Assembly (NCBI RefSeq): GCF_034087045.1
Contig: NZ_CP139247.1
Span: 3,312,001-3,376,000, forward strand
DNA from: Chitinophaga sancti
GTDB taxonomy: Bacteria > Bacteroidota > Bacteroidia > Chitinophagales > Chitinophagaceae
Reading direction: 5' to 3'
DNA: 64,000 bases
Shown here: positions 26,034-34,452 of the stretch, in pieces
Layout of the letters: each line of letters starts with the position of its first letter
Numbering within the stretch: position 1 is the first letter of the stretch
The notes under the pieces: generated by a model
What the model was told of the DNA's origin: nothing
The model's database searches: none
Seen by the model: only the letters and a program-made list of their open reading frames with translations
Translations under genes and position numbers: made by a program

Positions 26034-26921
26034 ATGAAAAGGTTATTAGGTAGTTTTTTGATGCTGGCTTCCCTGGGAGCAGCTGCACAGATTGATGTGC
26101 AGGCACATAGAGGCGGACGTGCTTTGATGCCGGAAAATACCATTCCTGCTATGAAGCATGCGATAGATCTGGGTGCGCGGACACTGGAACTGGATTGTGT
26201 GATCTCTGAAGATAAGAAGGTAGTCGTGTCGCACGATCTGTATATGTCGGCTGACTTTATGCGGACCCCGGAAGGAAAGGATATCGAAAAGGCCGGTGAA
26301 CTATCCTACAAGTTGTACACCATGCCATATGACAGCATCCGGAAATATGATGCCGGTACCAAACCACATAAAGACTTTCCAAAGCAGGTGAAGATGAAAA
26401 CGTATAAACCGCTGTTGTCCGAACTGATTGACAGCGTGGAAGCTTACGTAAAAGCGCATCACCTGAAGCCGGTGTATTACAACATGGAGACCAAGTGCTC
26501 TCCTGACGGGGATGGCACTTTTCACCCGGCGCCGGATGAGTTTGTGGCGCTGATGATGAAGGTGATCAGGGACAAAGGTATCCAGAACAGGGTGACCATA
26601 CAATCTTTTGACATCCGGACCTTGCAGGTGATCCACAAACTATACCCAAAACAAAGACTCGCACTGCTGGTATACGGAAAGGACAGTTTCGATACGAATA
26701 TTGAGAAGTTAGGCTTTACCCCGGACATCTACAGTCCTTATTCCGCGCTGGTAAACAAGGACCTGGTCACCACCGCCCACAACAAGAAGGTGCAGGTATT
26801 GCCCTGGACGGTAAATGACCCGCAGGAAATGCAAAAGATGATAGACCTGGGCGTAGATGGAATCATTACGGATGATCCGGAATCCCTCGTGAAATTGGCC
26901 GGAAGTTATCAGAAGAAATAG
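26034..26921 (+). CDS. Secreted glycerophosphodiester phosphodiesterase
   Basis: 295 residues with a signal peptide (LASLGAAAQ). The GDPD family motifs are present: QAHRGGRALMPENTIPA (catalytic HRGG and PENT), TLELDCVISEDKKVVVSHD, and near the end WTVNDPQEMQKMIDLGVDGI. It hydrolyses glycerophosphodiesters to an alcohol and glycerol-3-phosphate in the periplasm, using a divalent metal bound by the Glu/Asp residues of LELD. It starts 4 bp after SusD, so its substrate probably enters through this SusC/SusD pair. The insert of about 50 residues after VSHD is longer than in GlpQ. Confidence 0.92.
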   Translation: MKRLLGSFLMLASLGAAAQIDVQAHRGGRALMPENTIPAMKHAIDLGARTLELDCVISEDKKVVVSHDLYMSADFMRTPEGKDIEKAGELSYKLYTMPYDSIRKYDAGTKPHKDFPKQVKMKTYKPLLSELIDSVEAYVKAHHLKPVYYNMETKCSPDGDGTFHPAPDEFVALMMKVIRDKGIQNRVTIQSFDIRTLQVIHKLYPKQRLALLVYGKDSFDTNIEKLGFTPDIYSPYSALVNKDLVTTAHNKKVQVLPWTVNDPQEMQKMIDLGVDGIITDDPESLVKLAGSYQKK

Positions 26922-26927
26922 ATTCAG

Positions 26928-26935
26928 TACCTTTG
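26928..26935 (+). promoter_or_regulatory. -7 promoter box TACCTTTG of the helicase gene
   Basis: Exact TAnnTTTG match between the GDPD stop and the helicase ATG at 26957, which suggests the helicase has its own promoter. Confidence 0.5.
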
Positions 26936-26956
26936 CGGTTCATTTTGAATCGAATT

Positions 26957-28294
26957 ATGACTTTTGATGAACTAAACCTCAGCAAGCCTTTATTGAATGC
27001 CCTGAGTGACCTGGGCTATACAACGCCCACCACCATTCAGGCGAAGGCCTTTTCTGTGGTCATGTCCGGTCAGGACGTATGTGGCATTGCACAGACCGGT
27101 ACGGGTAAAACCTTTGCTTACCTGCTGCCGGCTTTGCGGCAGTGGAAGTTTTCCAAAGAGCGCTATGCCCAGATCCTGGTAGTAGTGCCTACCCGCGAGC
27201 TGGTTACCCAGGTAGTGGAGGCGGTAAAGAAGCTGACACCCTATATGAATGTGGAGGTCGCCGGATTTTTTGGTGGGGTGAATATGAACCCACAGATGGT
27301 GACAGCCAATGAAAAACTGGATGTGGTAGTAGCGACCCCTGGCCGGTTGGTAGACCTGGTGCTGAGTGGTGCATTGAAACTGAAAGCTATTAAGCGACTG
27401 GTGATCGATGAGGTGGATGAAATGCTGAACCTTGGTTTTCGTCCGCAACTGAAACATATCCTGGATTTACTGCCGGCTAAAAGGCAAAACCTGCTTTTTT
27501 CGGCGACTATTACCCCGGAAGTAGAGGATCTGATGGAGGTGTACTTCAATGCACCGGTAACGATAGAAGCTGCACCTGTGGGTACGCCACGTGAGAATAT
27601 CAGTCAGACAGGGTACGCGGTACCGAACTTCAATACGAAGGTGAACCTGCTGGAACTGCTGCTGAAAACACGAGAGGAGATGAGCAAGGTGCTGATCTTT
27701 GCCGCTACCAAAGAACTGGCCAACCAGCTGTATGAACAGTTAGAAACGAAGTTTCCTGAGCGGGTGGGTGTCATTCACTCCAATAAGGAGCAGAACCATC
27801 GTTTTAATACGGTAAAGAAATTCAAATCAGGCGAATACCGCTTCCTGATTGCAACAGATATCATCGCGAGAGGTATTGATATTGAGGATGTGAGTCATGT
27901 GCTGAACTTTGATGTACCTGAGGTACCGGAGAGCTACCTGCACCGGATTGGTCGTACCGGTCGTGCGGACAAGCATGGTAAGTCTATCATTTTCCATACA
28001 GAACGTGAGAAAGAGGCATTGGAAAGAATTCAGACCTTGATGAATTATGAGATTCCTTTGGAACCATTGCCGGAAGAGCTGGAAATCTCTGATGTACTGA
28101 CAGATGATGAAAAGCCGGAGGTGAAGATGAAGAACTTCCTGGTGGCATTACCCAAGCTGGAAACTTATGGACCTGCTTTCCATGAGAAGAAGGAAAAGAA
28201 CAAGAAAGTGAATGTAAAGATCTCCCATAAGGAGAAGATGCAGATGAAATATGGTAAGCCTAAGACAAGAGGGGCCAAGAAGAAAAGGAAATAA
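26957..28294 (+). CDS. DEAD-box family RNA helicase (RhlE-like) with DEVD motif
   Basis: 445 residues from the ATG at 26957 (MTFDELNLSKPLLNALSDLG). All helicase motifs are visible: Q motif (TPTTIQAKAF), I (AQTGTGKT), Ia (PTRELV), II as DEVD at 151-154 where most have DEAD, III (SAT), V (ATDIIARGIDI) and VI (HRIGRTGR). The last 80 residues are lysine-rich (EKKEKNKKVNVK, KTRGAKKKRK) and likely bind RNA. It remodels RNA in the cytoplasm, often in ribosome assembly or cold adaptation. The bases around the stop codon are duplicated once in the 3' untranslated part. Confidence 0.94.
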   Translation: MTFDELNLSKPLLNALSDLGYTTPTTIQAKAFSVVMSGQDVCGIAQTGTGKTFAYLLPALRQWKFSKERYAQILVVVPTRELVTQVVEAVKKLTPYMNVEVAGFFGGVNMNPQMVTANEKLDVVVATPGRLVDLVLSGALKLKAIKRLVIDEVDEMLNLGFRPQLKHILDLLPAKRQNLLFSATITPEVEDLMEVYFNAPVTIEAAPVGTPRENISQTGYAVPNFNTKVNLLELLLKTREEMSKVLIFAATKELANQLYEQLETKFPERVGVIHSNKEQNHRFNTVKKFKSGEYRFLIATDIIARGIDIEDVSHVLNFDVPEVPESYLHRIGRTGRADKHGKSIIFHTEREKEALERIQTLMNYEIPLEPLPEELEISDVLTDDEKPEVKMKNFLVALPKLETYGPAFHEKKEKNKKVNVKISHKEKMQMKYGKPKTRGAKKKRK

Positions 28295-28316
28295 CTAAAG
28301 AAGAAAAGGAAATAAT
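28276..28316 (+). repeat. Short direct duplication at the helicase stop codon
   Basis: AAGAAGAAAAGGAAATAA around the stop codon is repeated immediately downstream with one change (AACT versus AATT after it). The second copy repeats the stop codon outside the gene. Probably a slippage product. Confidence 0.7.
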
Positions 28317-28320
28317 TAAG

Positions 28321-28350
28321 AAGACCCGGCTTATACAGCCGGGTCTTTTC
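28321..28350 (+). terminator. Intrinsic terminator of the helicase gene
   Basis: AAGACCCGGC and GCCGGGTCTT form a perfect 10-bp stem with a 7-base loop, followed by TTTC. It starts 27 bp after the stop codon. Confidence 0.85.
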
Positions 28351-28356
28351 AATTAT

Positions 28357-28444
28357 AGAAGCATCGAAGAAGCGTCGAACAAGCATCGAACAGAGCTTAT
28401 AGAAAGGTCGAAGAAAGCTTATAGAAGCATCGAACAAACCTTAT
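28357..28444. repeat. 11-bp tandem repeat array, eight units
   Basis: Eight consecutive 11-bp units start at 28357 and every 11 bp after. Types alternate between AGAAGCATCGA-like (units 1, 2, 3, 5, 7) and AnAnnnCTTAT-like ends (units 4, 6, 8); a partial ninth unit follows. It fills the gap between the helicase terminator and the end of the convergent GH2 gene. Confidence 0.85.
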
Positions 28445-28456
28445 AGAACATCCCCT

Positions 28457-30703
28457 TTATTTCCATGTTTTTTCGCCTTTCTTCATCTTGTCATAAATCG
28501 CCTGATACTCCGGTATCTCTTCCTCATGCGCCAGTTCCACTGATTTTACCATCCATTTCAGGGCATTTTCCTTATCTCCCAGCCTATACAACAGGTTCGC
28601 ATAAGTACCCATGGTAAACGTATTCCTTTCTATCTCCACCACTCTTTCCATCCATTTCAGGGCCTGGTTTAATAAGACAGTATCGGCTGTGCCATTGAAT
28701 ACCTTTTGCGCCATGCTACTGATTTTGGTAGGGGAGAAGCTGGTACCGCCTTTGTTCAGGTAGTCGGTCACGCTTTCCGTCATCGGCTGCCAGTCGTGCG
28801 TCTTTTTCGCATCAGCTTCCATTTCCAGTATAGCGAGGAATTGCGGGCGGAATGGATCGGGTATAGAAGTCGTATCTGCATTTTTAAGCCCCAGATCCAT
28901 ATTGAATGTCTGTGGAATAAAGGCGGCGTGTATTTTACGCAGGGTATCGAGCGGCACTTTGATGATCTCACGATCGTAAGTCATGAGGCCATTTTCCTCA
29001 ATTTCTACATCGTAGGGTTCAGTGTATATGGAGCCAGACTGGCCCTGTGTTTCGTATTCTTTTAGTTTTTTAACCATGGAGGCATAGCGGGAACTTAACT
29101 CTGCAGGCGTGATCTTTACATATCCCCAACCGGCTACAGCATCCCATTCATGGTTTTTGACAGGTACACCGATGCCACCCCATTCACCCAATACCCTTGC
29201 TTTGCCGGGTAGAGCCGGAGCAATACCGGGACCCGGGTAGTCATGGACGTCTGCAAAGTCGGCATTGGCCCATTTTTCTGCAACTTCTTGTCCATCCATC
29301 TCGTAGTTTTCGCCGGTATGACCGTTTACAAGACGGGTAGGATCTGTGCTCTTCAGCCATTTGGTCAGGCGGAGCTGATCGTAGGTAAACCAGCCTTCAT
29401 TGAAGAGTACCCATGAAATGATGGAAGGATGATTGTAAAGTTGGGCTACGTTAGCAGCGCTTTCTTTTTCAAAAGCTTCCTTTGCTTCAGGTTTCAGACT
29501 GGCGCAGGTCACCATATCCTGCCAAACGAGCATGCCTAACTTATCAGCGTAATAGTACCACCGGGCTGGTTCTATTTTGATGTGCTTACGGATGGTGTTG
29601 AATCCCATGGCTTTGATGGCTTCGATGTCAAAGCGGAGGGCATCGTCAGTAGGTGCGGTATAAAGACCATCCGGCCAGAAACCCTGGTCGAGTACACCAA
29701 GGTTGTAGGTATATTTATCATTCAGGTAAATCCTTTCCTGTCCTTTTGGATCTTTTTTGACAGCGATTTTGCGCATGCCGAAATAGGAAGAAACGACATC
29801 GGAAGTATCCCCATTCTGAATGAGTTTTACAGAGAGGTCATAGAGAAAAGGATCTTCCGGGCTCCACAGGTGTGCTTTGGGAACAGGGATTTTGATGGTT
29901 TCATTGGTTTTACCTTTGACGGAGCTGATAATTTTGCCATTGGTGCTGGCGAATGCCGCTACCTTATAGGTTCCAGTCATGCCACCGGTTTTGACGGTGA
30001 GGGAAAGGAAACCGCCGTCTACATCAGGCGTAACCACGAGAGATGAGATGTAGGTGTCAGGTACGGTTTCGAGCCATACAGTTTGCCAGATGCCGGTGGT
30101 AGCCGTGTAGCGGATGCCTTTGGGAGCCAGAACCTGTTTGCCATGGGGATTGATGCCCTGGTCAGAAGGATCCCATACGCTTACCAGTATTTCATTGTCG
30201 CGTTCTTTCAGCAGGCGGGTGATGTCGTAAGTAAAGTTCTGGTAGCCACCGGAGTGGGTACCGGCTTGTTTACCATTCACATAGACGGTGCTTTGCCAGT
30301 CCACGGCGCCGAAGTGGAGGAGGATCCGTTTTCCTTCAAGCCGTGAAATAGGGGGCAGGGTACGTCTGTACCAAAGCCGTTGCGAGGGCAATACAGCCTT
30401 TTTAACGCCCGATAATGCCGATTCGATAGGATAAGGCACCAGGATCTCTCCGGCAAAAATTACAGGCTTTGTAGCGTCTTTGTCAGTAATGGCGTATTCC
30501 CATAGTCCGTTCAGGTTTTGCCAGTTGTCACGGACCATCTGGGGACGTGGATATTCAGGCAGTGCGTTCGTGGGAGATACCAGTTTGGCCCAGCGGGTTT
30601 GCAGGGCTACAGGTTGTAGCTGCCAGTTGGTCTGCGCGTGTAAAACATGTGCTGTACAGGAAAAAGTGAGAGAAACAGCAAGGTGTTTAACAAAACGTTT
30701 CAT
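28457..30703 (-). CDS. Secreted glycoside hydrolase family 2 enzyme with C-terminal helical repeats
   Basis: 748 residues with a signal peptide (TAHVLHAQ). GH2 order: sugar-binding beta domain (about 45-215, with FGAVDWQSTVYVNGKQAGTH), Ig-like domain (about 220-320), then the TIM barrel. SWVLFNEGW carries the likely acid/base E436; VLGEWGG carries the candidate nucleophile E507. The last 110 residues (LNQALKWMERVVEIE, YANLLYRLGDKENALKWMVK) look like two TPR-type helical repeats, unusual for GH2. Activity could be beta-galactosidase, glucuronidase or mannosidase. It is alone, with the methyltransferase gene upstream behind its own terminator. Confidence 0.88.
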   Translation of the reverse strand: MKRFVKHLAVSLTFSCTAHVLHAQTNWQLQPVALQTRWAKLVSPTNALPEYPRPQMVRDNWQNLNGLWEYAITDKDATKPVIFAGEILVPYPIESALSGVKKAVLPSQRLWYRRTLPPISRLEGKRILLHFGAVDWQSTVYVNGKQAGTHSGGYQNFTYDITRLLKERDNEILVSVWDPSDQGINPHGKQVLAPKGIRYTATTGIWQTVWLETVPDTYISSLVVTPDVDGGFLSLTVKTGGMTGTYKVAAFASTNGKIISSVKGKTNETIKIPVPKAHLWSPEDPFLYDLSVKLIQNGDTSDVVSSYFGMRKIAVKKDPKGQERIYLNDKYTYNLGVLDQGFWPDGLYTAPTDDALRFDIEAIKAMGFNTIRKHIKIEPARWYYYADKLGMLVWQDMVTCASLKPEAKEAFEKESAANVAQLYNHPSIISWVLFNEGWFTYDQLRLTKWLKSTDPTRLVNGHTGENYEMDGQEVAEKWANADFADVHDYPGPGIAPALPGKARVLGEWGGIGVPVKNHEWDAVAGWGYVKITPAELSSRYASMVKKLKEYETQGQSGSIYTEPYDVEIEENGLMTYDREIIKVPLDTLRKIHAAFIPQTFNMDLGLKNADTTSIPDPFRPQFLAILEMEADAKKTHDWQPMTESVTDYLNKGGTSFSPTKISSMAQKVFNGTADTVLLNQALKWMERVVEIERNTFTMGTYANLLYRLGDKENALKWMVKSVELAHEEEIPEYQAIYDKMKKGEKTWK

Positions 30704-30800
30704 TATAAAGGTTTAAGTGGCTAACGAATATAACGGCCAGAGGGGAAGTATATCCGCAGTCATAAAAGGTGAAATATGATTAGTTGCGGATAATGAGAAA

Positions 30801-30829
30801 AAGTAACATCGCCCTACGCGATGTTACTT
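30801..30829 (-). terminator. Intrinsic terminator of the methyltransferase gene
   Basis: AAGTAACATCGC and GCGATGTTACTT form a perfect 12-bp stem with a 5-base loop, followed on the minus strand by TTTCTC. It lies 7 bp beyond the stop at 30837. Confidence 0.85.
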
Positions 30830-30836
30830 GCTTATA

Positions 30837-31655
30837 TCAGGCGAGCATAGAAAGCAGCAATAAGGGTACACCGGCGAGTTGTTGGTACAATTCCCCTTTG
30901 CAGGTCAGTTGAAATTCATCATTTTTCACAAGGCCATAACGCCTGATCTCTTCTGCTGTGAACAGTGTTGTAAAAGGAATGAAATCAGGTTTAAAGCCCT
31001 GTAAAGCCAGTTTGTCGGCATAGTCTTCTCCATAGAACCGGATATGCCCCGGATCTCCGAATGCGATAGCTCTCTGTGCGGGAGAGGTAATGGAATCATC
31101 CTGGTAGGTAGATTTCATACCATGTCTGACTGGCACCTGGATGAGTGCAGTACCATTGGGTTTGAGTACCCGGCGTAGTTCGCGCATGGCCCGTTCATCG
31201 TCGTGAATATATTCCAGCACGTGGCTACAGAGGATCACATCATACGTATTGTCGGGAATTTCGGGCATGTTTGTGATGTCCAGATAGATAGTGTCTGCAG
31301 GGTAAGTGCTTTCAAACATCCGGGCGAATTTGTCTGCCGGCGTGTATTGTAGCCCTTTGATCTTTGTGAAATAATTGTAGAAAATTGTTTCAGGACCAAC
31401 ATGAAGCAATTTCTTACCAGGCGCAATAAATCCCGGATGTCGATGCAGGTAGAGCCAGAGTGCGCGATCGCGTTCATTGGAGCGGCAACGCGGACATTGT
31501 CCCGGGCGTCTGTCAACGCCGAGAGGGAGAAAACGAGTGAACGAATGATTGCAGCAAGGGCAGGTTACATTTGTGCCACGATAGCAGATGCCGCGGAATT
31601 TCAGGTACAGCGGTAAAGCTGTCCTTTTCAGGATTTTTTTAATAATCAGACGCAT
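30837..31655 (-). CDS. SAM-dependent methyltransferase with N-terminal zinc ribbon
   Basis: 272 residues. The N-terminal part has two Cys pairs, CPCC (about 33-36) and CPRC (54-57), spaced like a zinc ribbon. A class I methyltransferase fold follows: KKLLHVGPETIFYNYF for motif I, then DTIYLDITNMPEIPDNTYDVI, CSHVLEYIHDDERAMRELR and RVLKPNGTALIQVPV. Motif I lacks the usual G-x-G-x-G. Such proteins are common in glycan or polysaccharide clusters in Bacteroidota; the substrate is unknown. It is separated from the GH2 gene by a terminator, so it is its own unit. Confidence 0.85.
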   Translation of the reverse strand: MRLIIKKILKRTALPLYLKFRGICYRGTNVTCPCCNHSFTRFLPLGVDRRPGQCPRCRSNERDRALWLYLHRHPGFIAPGKKLLHVGPETIFYNYFTKIKGLQYTPADKFARMFESTYPADTIYLDITNMPEIPDNTYDVILCSHVLEYIHDDERAMRELRRVLKPNGTALIQVPVRHGMKSTYQDDSITSPAQRAIAFGDPGHIRFYGEDYADKLALQGFKPDFIPFTTLFTAEEIRRYGLVKNDEFQLTCKGELYQQLAGVPLLLLSMLA

Positions 31656-31910
31656 GAAAGTTGGGCATTAGGCTGATAGGGAATTATTACGCATTACTTG
31701 AATCAAATGTGAGGAAAGAAACTGAATCTGCAAGTAGAAAGTGACCGGCGGTAGCCTCATTGGTAAAGGAATTATAAATTATAGAATATTTGATTTGTAG
31801 GTGGGTGGATGTGGGGAAGTTGACGGTGGGCTGATGAAGAATAGCGTGATGATAAATAAAGGTGCGGTGAGGATGCAACCTTTTTTATAAAATGGATACT
31901 TTGTTCAGGT

Positions 31911-33086
31911 ATGAGAACTATAATTTTCCTTTTGTTGACCATCCCTGGATTCGGACAAAATTTGCCGGCTCTCTTACTAAATAAGGATATCAATGCCACC
32001 TTTTCAATTACGGCCTATGATCCTGCTGCTGCGGAGTGGGGAATTGCGGTGGCCACGAATAATATTTATGTGGGAAATTCCACTATTTATATTGAGCCGG
32101 GAGTGGGCGCGTTTTCTGTGATTGCGGAGACGGAACCGGCATATGGTATAAATGGATTGGCGCAGTTGAAAAAAATGCCATTAAAAGAAGCTATTGAATA
32201 TACAAGCGCACATGATGAAGATGCCGGATTGAGACAGGTGGCCGGGATTGATAAAGAAGGAAATACTTATGCATATGTTGGAAAAGAATTGAATTACTGG
32301 AAAGGAATAGCGGGTGCAAAAAGCGGTAAGAACTATGTAGTAATAGGTAATCAACTGGCAGCCGGTGTGCTGGATAGTATGGGCAGCGTATTTGAACGGA
32401 CTAAAGGCACCCTGGCAGAACGTCTGTTGGCAGCATTAGTGGCAGGACAACAGGCGGGTGGTATGATCACCGGCAAACAATCTGCGGCGTTGATGGTAAA
32501 AGGCACGCACAATGAATGGTACAACCAGATAGATGTAAGAGTTGATCATTCATTGACTCCTTTTGAAGACCTGAGCAGGTTATTGAGTTTTCATTATGGG
32601 AGGATCAGGTTGAATCAGGCCATCTTTCAATTGAAAAAAGGGAATATGGGAAAAGGAATCGCATTGCTGGAACAGGCCACTACAATGCTGGAAGGATGGA
32701 AAGGGATGCAGTCCAAAATAGCCATGGCGAATATACTGGCAGGTAGAGAAGCGCAGGCAGCTAAAATTTTAGAAGGCGTAAATAAAGAATATATCCCCGC
32801 TTTTTACTGCCTGAAAAATTATATTGATATAGATACAGCCCAATTTGATAGTAAAGATTGGAACAGTGCAGTAGCAATGTTGATACAATTAAAACGGAAT
32901 GAAGAGGCAGTGCGTGTAGCAAAAGATGTAGTAATAAAATACCCGGCCGATTCTTATAGCTGGTATTTGTTAGGAAAGGCATACAAAGATGAAGGCAAAA
33001 TGAAAGAAGGGAATAAATGTTTTGAAAGAGCTGTGAACCTGGATAAAGATAATGTTGAAGCACTTGCCGCATTAAATAACAATTAG
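31911..33086 (+). CDS. Secreted DUF1028 (Ntn-hydrolase-like) protein with C-terminal TPR
   Basis: 391 residues with a signal peptide (LLLTIPGFGQ). Residues 28-230 match DUF1028: ATFSITAYDPAAAEWGIAVA, then YGINGLAQLKK, LAAGVLDSMGSVFERTKG and WYNQIDVRVDHSLTPFEDL. DUF1028 belongs to the Ntn-hydrolase superfamily by structure, with no settled reaction. The C-terminal 150 residues contain TPR repeats (SWYLLGKAYKDEGKMKEGNK). It is a single-gene unit with a terminator at 33085-33110. The 255-bp gap before it holds no recognisable feature apart from a partial -7 box. Confidence 0.88.
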   Translation: MRTIIFLLLTIPGFGQNLPALLLNKDINATFSITAYDPAAAEWGIAVATNNIYVGNSTIYIEPGVGAFSVIAETEPAYGINGLAQLKKMPLKEAIEYTSAHDEDAGLRQVAGIDKEGNTYAYVGKELNYWKGIAGAKSGKNYVVIGNQLAAGVLDSMGSVFERTKGTLAERLLAALVAGQQAGGMITGKQSAALMVKGTHNEWYNQIDVRVDHSLTPFEDLSRLLSFHYGRIRLNQAIFQLKKGNMGKGIALLEQATTMLEGWKGMQSKIAMANILAGREAQAAKILEGVNKEYIPAFYCLKNYIDIDTAQFDSKDWNSAVAMLIQLKRNEEAVRVAKDVVIKYPADSYSWYLLGKAYKDEGKMKEGNKCFERAVNLDKDNVEALAALNNN

Positions 33087-33110
33087 GCCGGAGAATGAAA
33101 TCGCCGGCCT
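33085..33110 (+). terminator. Hairpin at the end of the DUF1028 gene
   Basis: AGGCCGG and CCGGCCT pair across 12 bases; the left arm overlaps the TAG stop codon. T run is weak. Confidence 0.6.
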
Positions 33111-33130
33111 GTTGATTATAAATAAAAACC

Positions 33131-33741
33131 TTATTGAATAACTATCTTCTTCATCACACCATGTACTTCTGCCACCACTGAGCAGGCTGGTACCGCTTTT
33201 ATCTTCATAAGGCCCGGCCACCGGTAGAACAGGCTGGTACCATTTTTATCTTCATAAGGCCAGGCCACCGGTAGAACAGGCTGGTACCGCTTTTATCTTC
33301 ATAAGGCCCGGCCACCGGTAGAACAGGCTGGTACCATTTTTATCTTCATAAGGCCAGGCCACCGGTAGAACAGGCTGGTACCGCTTTTATCTTCATAAGG
33401 CCCGGCCACCGGTAGAACAGGCTGGTACCATTTTTATCTTCATAAGGCCAGGCCACCGGTAGAACAGGCTGGTACCGCTTTTATCTTCATAAGGCCCGGC
33501 CACCGGTAGAACAGGCATAGTACAGGTAGTATTTGCCATTCATGTACACACATTCAGGCGCCCGTAAGGTGCCGGCAAAGTCCATAACACACGTATTGAT
33601 CCGGCTGGGCCAGGTACCGGATGCAAAAACCGTGGAGTCGATAGTCCAATCGATCAGGCCAGTAGACGTAAGGTGATACCAGGGAGCTATAGTGTTAACT
33701 TTACAATTAATGAAATGTATATCAGATTTGTGAATATAGCA
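33131..33741 (-). pseudogene. Remnant of a GH43-type glycoside hydrolase gene, interrupted by a tandem array
   Basis: On the minus strand, 33741 down to about 33510 reads as protein: DIHFINC, WYHLTSTGLIDWTID and LRAPECVYMNGKYYLYYAC, then STGG and a stop in the first repeat unit. The last part strongly resembles GH43 arabinanase-type enzymes around their WAPD-x(4)-NGKYYLYY segment. After the array, another frame reads VVAEVHGVMKKIVIQ and ends at the stop 33131-33133, like a type IX secretion C-terminal tail. The first third and most of the catalytic domain are missing. No start codon precedes the fragment; an in-frame stop lies at 33742-33744. Confidence 0.7.
33184..33512. repeat. 47-bp tandem repeat, seven units in strict A-B alternation
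   Basis: Units of 47 bp start at 33184, 33231, 33278, 33325, 33372, 33419 and 33466. Units 1, 3, 5, 7 have ...GTACCGC...GGCCCGGCC; units 2, 4, 6 have ...GTACCAT...GGCCAGGCC; otherwise they are identical. So the real period is 94 bp. Each unit contains the bases that encode ACSTGG in the GH43 remnant, so it arose by amplification from inside that gene. 47 is not a multiple of 3, so the array is not coding. Confidence 0.95.
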
Positions 33742-33814
33742 TCAGGATATGATAATTTAAATCAACCCATTTGTTAAAATGACATAAATCATGAATGTCG
33801 ATTGTTATTTGCAG

Positions 33815-33822
33815 TAGCTTTG
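33815..33822 (+). promoter_or_regulatory. -7 promoter box TAGCTTTG of the queD-like gene
   Basis: Exact TAnnTTTG match 20 bp before the GTG start at 33843. Confidence 0.55.
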
Positions 33823-33842
33823 CAAAAATTTGAGAACGATCA

Positions 33843-34268
33843 GTGTTGCAAATCACTAAAATATTCAACTTCGAAACGGCACATGCACTGCATGGATACG
33901 CCGGTAAATGCAGGAACTTACACGGGCATTCCTATAAGCTGCATGTAACTGTCAGCAGTAAAACACCTGAAGAAGGATACCTGGGGGGCACGGGAATTTT
34001 GATGGACTTTAAAGACCTGAAAAAACTGGTGAATGAAAAAGTGGTTGATAAATTCGATCACCGCCTTATTCTGTCCAAAGCTTACCTGGCAGCAAATCCG
34101 AATTTGGGAGAGCTGGAAAACCTCGAAATCTGGGACATCGAACCATCCGCAGAAAACATTATCCTGTATATCAAACAGGAACTGCAAGGTGGGTTCCCCG
34201 AAGATGTAGAGTTAGTTAAACTGGTTTTGTACGAAACCAGCGATTCTTACGCCGAATGGATCAAGTAA
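33843..34268 (+). CDS. queD: 6-carboxy-5,6,7,8-tetrahydropterin synthase / 6-pyruvoyltetrahydropterin synthase family
   Basis: 141 residues. No ATG precedes the conserved start, so it begins at GTG (33843) or at the next codon TTG; the -7 box at 33815 supports this. Zinc ligands: H14 (ETAHAL) and the two His of CRNLHGHSY; C23 of this CxxxHGH motif is the catalytic Cys of QueD. FDHRLIL and EPSAENI are also conserved. QueD makes 6-carboxytetrahydropterin from dihydroneopterin triphosphate, an early step to queuosine. Other queuosine genes are not in the window. Confidence 0.9.
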   Translation: MLQITKIFNFETAHALHGYAGKCRNLHGHSYKLHVTVSSKTPEEGYLGGTGILMDFKDLKKLVNEKVVDKFDHRLILSKAYLAANPNLGELENLEIWDIEPSAENIILYIKQELQGGFPEDVELVKLVLYETSDSYAEWIK

Positions 34269-34389
34269 TATATTTGAATCTAAGCCGCAATAGAGTGGAT
34301 CAAGTCACAAACTGGTGGTTGTATCAAGGGAATCATCGCATAGCTTTAAGGACCAACATTATGGTAAACTGATACACCCTTTTTCCAAT

Positions 34390-34418
34390 AAAAGGCCTGA
34401 GCAATGCTCAGGCCTTTT
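34390..34418. terminator. Bidirectional intrinsic terminator
   Basis: AAAAGGCCTGAGCA and TGCTCAGGCCTTTT are exact complements around one base. A run on the left and T run on the right let it end both the queD-like gene (plus) and the ribonucleotide reductase gene (minus). Confidence 0.9.
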
Positions 34419-34452
34419 TGTTGTAACCTATATATGCAGGCTTGCCACTGTT

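Noticed and set aside
33184..33512. CRISPR array
   Set aside because: Repeat units are joined head to tail without spacers, and no cas gene is present.
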